A stretch of 46,506 nucleotides of DNA from Pelomyxa schiedti (Eukaryota; Evosea; Pelobiontida; Pelomyxidae), in the NCBI GenBank assembly GCA_020536535.1, contig JAHLWZ010000574.1:4609-51114 (forward strand). The letters are read 5' to 3'. Positions 1 to 11,500 of the stretch are shown in pieces. Position 1 is the first letter of the stretch. Each line of letters opens with the position of its first letter. A program made the translations under genes and the position numbers. Under the pieces are notes generated by a model, which worked only from the letters and a program-made list of their open reading frames with translations, did no database searches and was not told where the DNA came from.

Positions 1-51
1 GAAAACGGCACGTGGCGTATGTGGCGGGGCGGGTGACGCCAAATTTTGTCC

Positions 52-1128
52 CTACGATAACATCATCATATCTGGAACAACGATACAATATGCAGCCCGT
101 GCTTGAGTTGTTCTTCTGGTGGCAACTGCAAGTACAGTACTAATCTCTGCAGTATGAGCTTTGGAATAGCATTTTGATCTCCATCTCCATTCATTTTGAT
201 CTCCATCTCCATTCTTTACAGCATACTTCAACAACCTGGTGGCTTCACGTATGTCCCTGGGAATTTCAGAGATCCAGCTCAAGCTCCCCATCCACGTGAA
301 CCCATCAGGATCGTCTTGGTCCGGCAGCTTGACGCCAGTTCTTCTCACCTCCTTTCCCACTCTGGTAAGACAAGCCCAGCATGTACTGCCCAGTGGAATT
401 TCCTTGAAGTGCAGCAAGCTTGAACAACCTGGCAGCTTCCATTAGGTCCTGTTTCACACCTGTACCGCCTGTGTACATCAGTCCAAGGACAACAAGCCCG
501 AAAGTGTCCTTTTGAGAAGCACTGAGCCGGGCAAGCCTGACAGCTTCTGCCTTGTTGACTGCAGTTCCAGTTCCTTTTTGAAGTCAGCCAGAAAAGCTTG
601 TGCATGACTGTCACCCATCTTGGCTGCAACTCGCAACAACCTCACAGCTTCCCTTGGGTTCCTTGGAACTCCATAGCCATTGAGATAGCACATGCCCAAT
701 CTTAAGGTTGCCATGGGAAGACCACACGAGGAAGCCTTCCATTTCAAAGCTCTTTGCAGCCATCCTGTGGTTCCTCTCCTTGACCAGCTCTTGTTGAGCA
801 ACTCCCATCAAGAAACTGCCCCAGATCCACTCATTGCTCTTTGGTTTGTTGTCACACATGGCCATTATGGATGACATCAACAACCAGTATGCCTGGGAGT
901 TCTTGCTGGAGGCACGCTTTGCTTCCTTCATGTAGAATACACAAGGATCGTAATCAGATGGAGGGAATAAGGTTGGTAGGCTGCTGTAAAGTAGAGAAGA
1001 AAGAAGAAGGCAACAACATCAGTGATCTGTGGTGTTGTTGAAACAAGTGATCGGCAGACATTGTAGCACTCTGACCATTTGCCATTGCAATATAGCAACA
1101 CAACGTTCATTGCAGTGTCCACCCACAT
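52..1128 (-). pseudogene. Decayed Sel1-like repeat gene
   Basis: Read on the minus strand, the segment encodes recognisable Sel1/SLR repeats such as LGMCYLNGYGVPRNPREAVR, LGLMYTGGTGVKQDLMEAAR and PRDIREATRLLKYAVKNG. They lie in different frames. From about 931 the frame runs to a point near 735, a second frame carries the repeats to about 555, a third runs to about 400, and a fourth holds the last repeat. At least one junction (near 555, after LELQSTR) is a one-base shift with no room for an intron, so splicing does not explain it. An upstream piece starting at 1128 (MWVDTAMNVVLLYC) may be the N-terminus. Sel1 repeats are 36-residue helical hairpins that form protein-binding solenoids. The copy is more diverged than the Sel1 genes at 29-41 kb. 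I read it as a pseudogene; clustered indel errors are the alternative. Confidence 0.6.
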
Positions 1129-2022
1129 TTGAACTGTAATGTAATTTGTGAGTGTGCCGCATTTACAAACACAACTCCTCCTTCACTTTATAAACCACTC
1201 ACATCACCGTGTCGGTGTCAGTGTCAAAATTGTTTGCGTGTTCACATCAACGCCCGCCTGAGATGTTACAGATCCAAACAACTCAGAATCTAGTAACGCA
1301 AAATGAAACATGAAAGAACAACACAACAACGACGGCAACACCTACACCGACAGTAACAATAAGATCCAACCGCAGCAGCAGCAGCAACGACATAATAGAG
1401 ACCACTGGTGTGTGTTACTACAACTACTACCTTGTTGGATCTGGTCACGATAGTGGTCGCATACACGTCGCCAATAAAACCGCGATATAACCTATTCTTC
1501 AATCAATACAACCGCCGCTTAATAACCGGTTCAAAGATACAAACCGCGTCGTAGGCGCACATCGGCGGTGCGCCGGAAAGTGGTGACTGTTGGAACGTTG
1601 ACAACATAAGCACTCAGCACTGGTGGTGGTGAGTGAAGACTGGTCACATATCTATTATCACCTCACTTCAAAATTTTCAACACCATAACCAAATCTGAAC
1701 CTTTGAGAAGCAATCTACCAGGTTAGAAGGTAGCTTTTCTCTTAGCAAATTGGTTCTCACATATTCTAGCGCTCCTGTGTGAAAATTAATGATGGTATGG
1801 ACCTCTGAGTCTTAGTATTGATTTGGCCTGCAAAACTTTCCACACATTCGTTCTGATGCATAAGTGGTAATTTCTGTCCTATTTACTGTTACCAAATTTC
1901 ACCATAGATTTGATGCTGACGAACCATCCGCAACGCAAAACAACACCAGCATACACACTAAATAACATACACAAACTCAAAGACGACCTACAAAAATCAC
2001 TTCAAAACTTGGTTGAATGTTT
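1129..2022. other. Intergenic, low-complexity
   Basis: I see no supportable gene. It holds CAG/CAA-type triplet runs around 1320-1395 and a GT/GGT-rich patch near 1620. The right part (1660-2000) is AT-rich and contains the presumed 3' flank of the TRIM-like gene that ends at 2023. Confidence 0.5.
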
Positions 2023-4619
2023 TCAGGGGTTTATGACAAAACCATACAGTTCAAACCCACTCAGTTGCAGTTCATACTCGTTGCGTGCGTTGGGTCCAGT
2101 CTCTGTGATCCTGAACTTGGAGAATGCAGCATCCTGTGTGGGAATTGGCCATGATCCAACAGCGTAGGACTTCCCACATTTGATTGTTGTGTCATTCTTG
2201 TGAGTGGACAGCACCACCCACTGCTGTTGTTGGTCGGTCCACCCCTCCAGATTCCAGTTCCTCACAGTTTGGTCAGTGTGAGAATCAGCCCTCAATGAAT
2301 AGTGTGTTGGTGACACCTGGAGCCCCTTGAGGTCCACCATCCACCAGGAACCTGGTTTGCCGCTTGTGTGGTTTTGACCGCCTGACCAGAACCGCTCCAG
2401 TACATTGGAGCTGGCCTTTGGACCATGGTATGTCTCTGAAAACTGTGTGGAAGCCAGTCCACATTTCTCAGGATTACAAAAGGAAGGTGCAAGTTCCTGT
2501 GGTGACCTCTTCTGTGTCCCAAGCCAATAAATGATCCCATTGGTGTCAAAGTCACTCTCAAACCTGAACTCCTTTGCCGAGAGGGTCTGAAACTGCACAA
2601 TGTCACTGGGTTCACTCTCCCCAACCCTGTTAATCGCAGTTACACGGAACCAATGTGAGCTGCCCCTTTCAAGAGAGTCCAATGTGGTACCCACTTCTAC
2701 TGCTTGTGTTACTTGGTGCAACTCTGTAATGTGCCATTCCACCTGTCTTTCCTGCAAATTTTTGGAAAGGGCAAATGTGTTTGAGGAACATACATCTAGA
2801 GGAGATGAAGTACTGTGAAACAACTTGAAGGACAGGATGGGACTGGAACCACAGTTGGCAGGCGGAGAACATGCAACACATAAGCTGGTCCTTGTTGCCT
2901 TCATCAACTTGGGTTTGTCTGGTTTACTTGGAAGGTCTGTACACTGTCAATGAAATTTACGGGTTGCAGTACCCACAAACCTCCATTCACAATGAAACCA
3001 AACGACTTGCAGGAAGCCTCAGTCTTTGATGTCTCTGTGGATGCCCCAATGTGGCTGTTCTCAATGGGCACAAATGAAAATCCACTCAACCTCTTCCACA
3101 AAGGTGAGAGTGAAGTTAAATAACATAATTCCTACCTCTAAGGCACTTTCTGTTTGTTGAAGTTGAAATGTAATCTCAAAGGGAGATTGTTGAGGAAGTG
3201 ACTGAGAGGTGGAAAGGACAGCCTCAACCTTTTCCATCACAACCTCAAGTGACTGTTTTTGTTCCCCAAGGTTCTTCACTGCAGTGTAACAAGAAGATCA
3301 AATTCAAACACACAGGGAAAAGGGGGATTAAAGCACACTTTTCTCAAGTTTGATGTGTTGCGAAGCCTTGATCAGTTCATCTCTTCGTGCTTCCAACAAA
3401 CTTACCATCTCTTGAGTTTTCACTGTCACTTCACTTTCAAATTTCGAGTGAATCTGAAGATTTTTTGTTTACAACTTGGAGGAATGATAGAGCAAACATA
3501 CAAGGTCAACTTCTTCACCAACAGTCACAAGCGAGGAGAGGAGACCCTGAATTTTTTCTTTCACAGAGATGAGTTCATCAGTCTTCTTGCCCAATTCTTT
3601 GGGCATGGATGCCACATACTCGACCACTGGTGTGATTTTGTGTCCCTGTGGAAAAGTAAGTCACAATAGGGAGAAGATGTAGTGCTTGATGCTTTTCAGA
3701 AAAGGCACAAGATGCACAGATCAAGGACTTGTCATTCACACAATACAATTTCATTTCTTCCAAGTGTACTGGGCAGTTCGCTTTATTGATATTAGTGGAT
3801 GATAATTTCTTTGAGTTGCAACCAGAGTTTGGAAGTCCTTTCTGTGCCGCATGTGTAAGAACTGGAATCTTTTTGTGTGTCTTCAGTTTTGGTTTGTTGT
3901 GCCATTTCACCCAACACTCCTCACAAAAGATGTGTCCACAGGTCGTACAGTCTGTGTTGGGACAGTCAAGAACAAATTAGAAAGTAATTTTTGACCACAG
4001 TGGTAATCAGTGCACACCAAAGCAAATTGATGTTTTCTCACACAGAGTGCATCGCTCTGCCACAGTTAGAGAGAGGCGCCATGGTATACCATTTATTTTC
4101 AATTGAAACGTACCTCCACAGTTTGATTGCATTTCAGAACAAAGACTTTCATTGGTCTTGAGGCAATTTGAGTTTAGGACCTTTGTCTCTGCACTACACT
4201 TGGCACACACCAACACTGAGTGATGATTCTGCGCTCCAGTTGCCGTTGTTGTTTCTTGGTTGGTACCATAGTTACTACTACTCTTCCTTTCCTCCAGAGA
4301 TTTTTGTTGGTGAGCCAATGTCCCAAACGCAACAGAGGAATCAACACATGACTTGCACATGCAATGTCCGCACTTTGTGTGTTAATGTTAAACAATAGGT
4401 ACCCACAGCCATTACGTACAAAATAAAAATACACACCTCAAGGATCATTGGTACATGAGTGTCATTATCAAAATCAAAAAGACAAGTACCGCACCACCAC
4501 ACCACAACATCATCACCACCACCCTCATTGTTGGATGTTGTTGATGATACTGCCACCACTGGTACTGATGTTGTAGTGGTAGTAGTAGTAGTAGTACCTG
4601 GTTGGTTTGCGGCCGACAT
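2023..4619 (-). CDS. TRIM-like RING/B-box E3 ligase with FN3 and discoidin-like domain
   Basis: Nine exons close in phase to 723 codons: 4619-4437, 4372-4114, 4056-4018, 3951-3686, 3645-3502, 3453-3339, 3278-3136, 3092-2991, 2943-2023. A Ser/Thr-rich start precedes a RING finger, CGTC then ECGHCMCKSC (split by intron 1) and CAKC. B-box 1 is CTLCEKTSICF joined across an intron to DCTTCGHIFCEECWVKWH. B-box 2 is CPVHLEEMKLYCVNDKSLIC followed by ASCAFSEKH. A coiled coil follows (residues about 255-385), then an FN3 domain (about 425-530, ending FRVTAINRVGESEPSDI). The C-terminus is a galactose-binding, discoidin/F5-8C-like fold (DQTVRNWNLEGWTD, FRITETGPNA, LSGFELYGF). RING-B-box-coiled-coil proteins are usually ubiquitin ligases. 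Here the C-terminal ligand module differs from the SPRY domain of many animal TRIMs. The exact substrate cannot be told. Confidence 0.85.
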
Positions 4620-4790
4620 CGTAACAAAACTGAAACGACGACCAATACAGATAAGAGATTGTTTCCTGAGGACCTACCCTGAGGGAGCGTGAGTAGTCGT
4701 TGTGGTAGTACACAACAGAGAGAGACCGTGCACGGGCTGGAAGGTCAGCACTAAACAGCAACGAAACAGACTCAGATCTACTACCGCGAA
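4620..4790. promoter_or_regulatory. Divergent promoter interval
   Basis: 171 bases separate the start codon of the TRIM-like gene (minus strand) from the start of a candidate small membrane-protein ORF (plus strand). If both are real, the interval must carry both 5' leaders and promoters. I see no clear TATA box; the designation rests on gene arrangement only. Confidence 0.3.
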
Positions 4791-4964
4791 ATGGAACAAA
4801 ACAACGACGAAGGGCTCAACATGACTGATGACATGAGCTTATCAACAATGACATTCTTCAATGAAATATCTGGGAACATCCTCACAACCATTTTCATGGT
4901 TATTTCATCAGCTACACTTGCTTGGGCATGGCAAGATTTCAAGCAACAAGGATCAAACAAGTAA
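4791..4964 (+). CDS. Candidate small single-helix membrane protein
   Basis: A 57-residue reading frame opens with MEQNNDEGLNMTDDMSL, continues as a plausible transmembrane helix (ILTTIFMVISSATLAWAW) and ends QDFKQQGSNK followed by TAA. A charged N-terminus, one hydrophobic span and a short basic tail suit a small membrane-anchored subunit. I do not recognise a family. The last codons overlap a possible donor (AA then GTAATG), so the ORF could instead be a first exon joined to the 86-codon frame at 5010-5270, which is also open on this strand. It is divergent from the TRIM-like gene. Its small size means chance cannot be excluded. Confidence 0.35.
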   Translation: MEQNNDEGLNMTDDMSLSTMTFFNEISGNILTTIFMVISSATLAWAWQDFKQQGSNK

Positions 4965-7560
4965 TGGGCCACGCCTAAGAGAATAACAAGACCCATCTCA
5001 TGACGAGGCATGAAGATAAACCAGCAGGAAGGGGGCAAGAAGTTCCTGAATCCAGAGATGGAGACACTTGAAAGCGCCGATTCTGAGCAGGAAATCAGAA
5101 ATTGCAGCATGAGAGGGGATGAAAACCTAAGTGTAGATCTGGCAGCAAGCAAGGAGAGATTCCAGACAGAAGCAGAAGTACGTGGAGGCGATGTATACTG
5201 GCATGATATGGGATGCAGAAACTGTGCAGAGATTGACTCACAAGCTTTGAGAATCACCTGTGTTAAGTAAGGATATGAAAGGCTGAGAATAGGAGTACCT
5301 GAGGGTTCCAATTTGGCTGAGTATTCATACCAGAAAACAGAAATGGATCATGAATGACTTTGGACTATGTCAGGCAAAAGAATGTGAGGACACCACATAC
5401 TTTCATGCACCAAAAGAGCTTTGGCATTTGGCACATCTCTAGCACTGCTATCTATGGAGCAACTGGCGCAGCAATACTTGCAGCAAACCAGTATCTGTGT
5501 GCCAGTATTCACATCATCTGGAGGCACCAGAACCCTCTGATGAAGTTAGTTTGGCGTTTCAATTGAGAATGGTGTTACCCTGCACAACGTGGGAGGGAAT
5601 ACGACATGAATAAGTCATTGTAATCCTGATGCCAAGTCAGCAGGAAGCATAGGCATCAACGCAAGAAAGGCACAGCATAAAGCAGGAATATTTAGTGGCA
5701 GGGGAAACGCAAAAGCACCAGGAAGGCAGCAATACAGCCAGAAAAAAAAAAAAAAAAAAAAACACCAGCCTTGAATCAGTGTGGAAAGCAAGAAATTCAG
5801 AGCGGACTTACTACTTGAGTTAGAAGCAAGCTATGAGGAGTGAGACATACCAGAGTTGCCAAGCAGCATCAACCTAGCAACGCGAGCATTGAGAGCAATT
5901 CAGCAGTGGAATTAGGTCTGCCATAAGCAAGAACAGTGGGACAAGGTATCACAGTGATCACTGGAACAAAGCTCAAGACTTTGCGATGTGTAAGTGAGAC
6001 TAATACACACTCCTTTTCAAAAGGGAAAAGCAAACACACAGCTCAACGAAGTAGCTGCATGCAAGTAGAATTGCAGAAGTGGAAGCCTTGCTCTCAACAC
6101 CTGTAATCGGCTTAGAATTCAATGCAACCCAATTCAGCATACTTACTGGAAGAAGTCAAAGCTGCAGTCAGAGTGGGGATAGCGTAATCTGTCAGGAAGG
6201 TACAGCACATGGAAAGAGAAGCAGTAGATATTGACATTCAGGGAGTTTTTGCCAAGCTTAGAGCCCAGCACTGAGTAGTACTATGCAAAGCGGCAATGCA
6301 GACAACCTCAAAGGACTCTTTTACAACCTAAAACAGAATTAGAATTTGAATATCGTGAGAAACAAACCTGAATTATTTGGAACATCGTAGTAAAGACCTG
6401 CAGAGAAGCACAGCTCAGTGTAATATGCAGCAGACACATCTGGAAATTTCGGATTTGCAGAAAAGGGCATGGCAACGACAGTAATGATTCTAAGTTGGGT
6501 GGAGAGTCAGCAAAACGCAGGAAATACCTTCAGGTTGGAGGGATCTGTGGTGAGCAGCTAGGCATCTACTGTAGTGATATTGGACTACTGGAGCACTGAA
6601 AACGAATCTGACATGCAAGGCATCATCAACAGCAATTATTGGCAAGAAGGAGGTAGCTTAGAATGGTCAGCAATCACTGAGTAATACACATACCAAGGGA
6701 GTGCAAGCAGAAAACGCAAGGTTCCTACAATTCGAATAGAATCCTGTATAGGGATGCCACAAATACTGTGCTAGAAGGAATCTGAGAGACGCAAGAGAAG
6801 TGGCAGACACACTGGGAGATACACAAAGCACAGCAAGCAGCACGAAGGACTCAGTATTCTACTCAAGCTGGACATAGTTTTTTGCAACAGCATTCAACGC
6901 TAATGGTCCTGCAGAGCCAGGACAGATATGAAGGAACCTTTGTGTGGTGTTAGAGGTGTTGGAGGGAAGCACAAGTTACCAGCAGCACTGAATCGAAGCA
7001 ACATTTTGGGGAATAGGAGTCCTACAAGGTACGAAACTTTCAGCTGAGGCAGGAGTCATGCATCACTGACATTGCCACGGATACCAAGACAGAGGTGAGA
7101 TGAGAACCAATGGCATTGCAAGCATTGATAAATTGTTACTATGAAGCCTTGCAAATATCTCTGAATTCAGAGTTGGAACAGGAAAATATTCTGTACAAAC
7201 CACAACGAGAAAGGCAAGGAAGCAACCCAGTAAATGGAATCAATACTCTTCTCTGTGGCTATACATAAAGACCTGATTACTATTAGAAATAACCATGCAA
7301 ACACGAATTTGCAGGGATACTTGAGTTGGGTGTGTGGGCAAGCCAGTGGAACTTCCAAACCCAGAAAGAGGTTGACCCTGGGTCACTGTTAGAAGCGAGA
7401 TTATACCAAGGGGACAGCATACCCAATCAATTCATCTTAGCGAGTGGCAGATGGGGAATCCATCCTGAGTACAACTGTGCACAGATGACCTGCAACTGGA
7501 GATTCACAAGCCAAATTCTTTGTCCTTTTTTCTTGCTAGAACAGTACCAAACATCTGAAT
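4965..7560 (+). other. A-skewed block without long reading frames
   Basis: Three 60-base lines counted by eye (from 5041, 6361 and 6601) hold 21-23 A against 11-12 T, with G equal to or above C. The + strand is thus strongly A-rich and purine-rich throughout. From about 5570 to 7160 no frame on either strand stays open for 60 codons. Two modest + frames near the left edge (5010-5270 and 5354-5566) are the only coding candidates. A poly(A) run of about 20 lies at 5741-5761, and another lies just outside at about 7703-7721. I find no obvious internal repeat. It could be a non-coding transcript, a very long UTR or a decayed retroposed sequence. Confidence 0.5.
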
Positions 7561-8568
7561 GGTTAATATTGAGACCCGAATCAAACTACAGACCACACCT
7601 ACAGTATGGCTGCTGTGGCACAAATAAAACTTTCCAGTTCAAATTCAAACTCGCGGCAAAGACTGCACCTAGTAGCGCATATGGGTACGATGCTATCTGA
7701 CTTTAAAAAAAAAAAAAAAAAAATGCACCACTGGATCGCCGCTTCACTGGTGGGATCGACGCACTTGCGGCAACAAAAACCCAGCCTCGCTGAGCTCTTA
7801 CTGCTCCTACTTTACTTTTCACACCAAGAGCGATCGGCCACGAACCCGGCCGAGTTCATACATGCTCACAAACTACGGCATCATGACCCCAACCATTTCT
7901 ACTTCACCGGACTACCGGCGCGATCCAATACGTGTCGTCGGCTACGCACCACTGACCACGCATTTTTTTGACTATTTATTATTATGTGAACTCTTGTGAT
8001 TGGAACACACATTCGTGCTGAAGAGGAGGGGGAACGTGTGTACTTTATCAAGTACACGAGCTTTAGCTCTATGGACACTCTGCGGACTCTGTACGAATCT
8101 CGACTCTCGAGATCCAATGCGGGCTTGACGGAATTACTGGAATAAGGCAGCGACGATCTTATGAGACGCATAACGCACTAATGCGGACTGCAGTGGTGAT
8201 TGATTCTAAGGTAATGAGAAAGCAGAGAACAAGCACAAGATCATGAAAGAGATTCTATTATTTGTTCTGTTTGTTTTGATTTGTGAGGTTTAAGTCGTGA
8301 TTCTAAGGTCGGAGTGTGTCGGGCTTATAAGGACTCGAAAACGACTTGAAATCGATACCTGAAATTGCTGTTTCGTGATTAGAAAAACCTACTTCTCTTA
8401 ACAGATAGTTGTACCGATTCGTAGATTTTGATTGAAGTGACGAGGCGGCGTTCCGTGTCTCTTTGGTTTATTTGCCTACATCTTAAAAGATTTTCAAAAA
8501 AAAAAAAACACACGGTTGTTGTATCGTTTTAGCAAATCGTACCCAAATCAAACCACAATTGGATTCAA
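7561..8568. other. Intergenic / 5' flank of Roco gene 1
   Basis: Contains A-homopolymers near 7703-7721 and 8497-8508 and a short repeated word (TGATTCTAAGGT at about 8201 and 8298). A 121-codon + frame at 7606-7971 runs through the poly(A) tract as poly-lysine and shows no domain; I do not call it. The last few hundred bases presumably hold the promoter and leader of the Roco gene starting at 8569. Confidence 0.4.
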
Positions 8569-11500
8569 ATGCACGCCCACACTCAAACACAAAAACAATG
8601 TAATGAAACAACCATACCGACACCAACCACTGTTTGTATTTCTAGAGCTCCATGTGAAACTACCATAGCGACTGTAGTTGACTGCTATGTGATTGGGGAT
8701 GAACAGGCTGTGTTGGACCTGATGGATATCGTTGCCAAGCAGGATAACTTGGTTACAAGCAGTACACCGAACCACAGTCTGATCACATTAACAATTCCTA
8801 TCTCGAACAACAATCACGCTGCCGGTGAATCACTTCCACTTGCGGCCAATGGCAGAGAAACAGGCGGCGGGTGCATTCGATTGAGAATGAAAAGGACATG
8901 GAGCGCCGTTGAAGGCACTGAAAACGCTGTTGTGCTTGCAATGAGCACAGAACCTGGGGAGGATTTATGCCGAGGTTGTATAGATAAGCTGACTCAGGTG
9001 TACGGTGAATGGACAGCAGTAGAAAACCACCGGAATACATTAGTGGTTAATTGGGGTCAGAAACCAGTTTTCCAGAAGAGTGGCTTTTCACTTCTCGCAG
9101 TAGCCTTCACGGTTTCCTACTTTTTCTCTTCGTTACATTTATTTCTTTGTGCAGATATGTGCCCACAAAATTATAAGCTGGAGCCCCAACTCCGAAACAG
9201 AATTAATGAAATTGATTGACGCGATTTTAAAAACCTCGGGAAATCGTATTTACCCTCATAGCCAATTGTCACTCATTATTCCTCAGACCACTGCATTGTG
9301 GACACAGCTACCTCAAGTCCAGAGAGCGTGCCAATTAACTCCCCATTCTTTACACCGGGGACAACAACTGTAGATATAACGGAAATGCCTGCTTCAATTG
9401 TACAAAATCTGTTGCAAATTCTACATGTAACACCTCTCGAATGGACCCAACTCAGCCAACAGGCAGAATTCAGGCGACAAGAAGGACTTCCTTTTTCGGG
9501 TGAAAGGACTAAAGTCCGTACTATGGAGAAGATAATGCGGAGATGGGTACAAGTGAAAAACTGGAGTGCAGTCCAGGAGTTAATTATGGGCAACGCTGTG
9601 GAAAATCTGGAATTAGACCTTTCTGACTTATCATTGGACTGCGTGCCAGATCAACTGAAGGGAATTTCTTGCCGGATTCTGAATCTTCAAGGAAACAACA
9701 TCACGTATCTACCACAGTGGCTCTTTCACGCACATATAGATTGGGTTTTTTTGGGTGAGACATCTCCGCTATTGTCAAAGGTGCACAAATTGATGCGGGA
9801 AGCAGCATGGAGAAATCTGAGACACTGTCTGCTGTTTAGAGAGCCTCCTCAGCCGGTTAAACATCAGAAAATGATTCTCGTTGGTGAACCCACGGAGGCT
9901 AAAGCTGCGTTCGTGAAATGTCTAATGGAAAAGAAGAACAAACTGGACATACAAGGAAATCTTACCACACCTCCAATCACCGTCCAAGGAGGAATCAAGT
10001 TCAGGAGAGCATCGTATATATGGACAGTGTGGAATTTAGGTATTTCTTCCTTTTATCCTATTTTCAACTCAGGAAAACCAAAAAGGTAGTAGCAGTGAAC
10101 ATCCATTCCACGAGTTCTTCTTTGGCAGCAGGTCAGTGTTTATTGTGTTCTTTGATTCCACCCTTCCAAAAGATGAAAACGGTGGCCCGCAGCAAAAGAT
10201 CAACTTTTGGCTTGACGAAATTGCTAGATGCCAAAGGCGATATAGAGTAAGTCGCAGAGCAGGAGTACTTCTGTTCGGGTGTGGTTCTGATCAAGAGCAC
10301 CCAACGTACATCCATGATCTCCTTGTTACCTGTTACTTTTCTCACATTTGGATGAACATGGACTTTCTTGGCATCGTTTCTGTCAATTATCCTTATAATG
10401 AAGGATATACATTCTATGAAAAAGGTGAACATCCAGTACGCATTAACAAGCCCATCACTAAAGTCATTGAAATGATTGAGCCTCGTGTCCCCCAAGGGCA
10501 AGATATTCCATGGCTTGTTTACCCACTTTCACCAACCTGGAAGCCACTTGAGAAGGCTCTGCGGAGGGCTAAAGAAAAAACCATGAAATGGGCTGAATTC
10601 AAGACTTTAGCAAGGCAATACGGCGTTGGAAAAAGACCAGGTTTTCCGCGTGAAACGGCCCAGACTGAGTTCAAGTTGTGCTGTGAATACTTGTCAGACT
10701 CAGGTGCCATCATCCACTTCAGGAATGACGATTGGGCGAATTCTCAATTGTACGACATTGTTATCCTGCAGCCTTCATGGTTCAACGACGTTCTGCAAGT
10801 TGTTACCGAAAATGTTCAAGAAGTGGCCTCTGAACAAGGCCTTGCCAATTTTCCTGACAAGTACCTGTGGGAGAAAATGGCAATCTGTGCAAAATCTATT
10901 TCAGGCCTTTCAGAACATCTTATGCTCACACTTGATATGATCATATTTGCGAATGGTTGCAATTATCTCTCACCTCGGTTCTTGCCTGACCCTCCAGCCT
11001 CCATCGACATCAGACTGAACAAAATTTGGGGTCAGCGTTCATTTGATCATAGCCGTGAAGTTATGAATGGGAGGGTGATAGAACTTGGGTGCCCCCGAGT
11101 ACATGGGTTGATCTCCGGACTAGTAGCCATGCTGTCTCAGGTCCCTTCTGTGGGGATCAAATTCGTTTGGAAATCGGGTATACAGTTCGGAAAGTTCGCA
11201 AAGGAATTAAGCATTTCTCCACCAGCAACTATTACCCAGAATTTGTACATCTCATACCCGGGGACAACTGACACGTCACTTGACATCTACATGCACACAA
11301 TCTTCAATGAAGCATGTGATACAAAGGAACTGCGCTGGAAGAATGATATGATGGCGATTGTCATTGCGTGGTTGGAACAGTTCGCAAAGGACAACCACCT
11401 CCCCAAATTCGTTCAATCGTTTCCGTGCCCGCACTGCTTGTGCGAGCTTGTTGAATCGGGTTCCGGGAAGAGGACCGGAAATCACTACCGTTCTGCTTCT

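Noticed and set aside
4781-5311. 176-codon minus-strand frame.
   Set aside because: Starts at TTG, shows no domain, and lies opposite the A-rich strand where stop codons are depleted on the complement by composition.
7606-7971. 121-codon + frame.
   Set aside because: Runs through a poly(A) tract as poly-lysine and has no recognisable domain.
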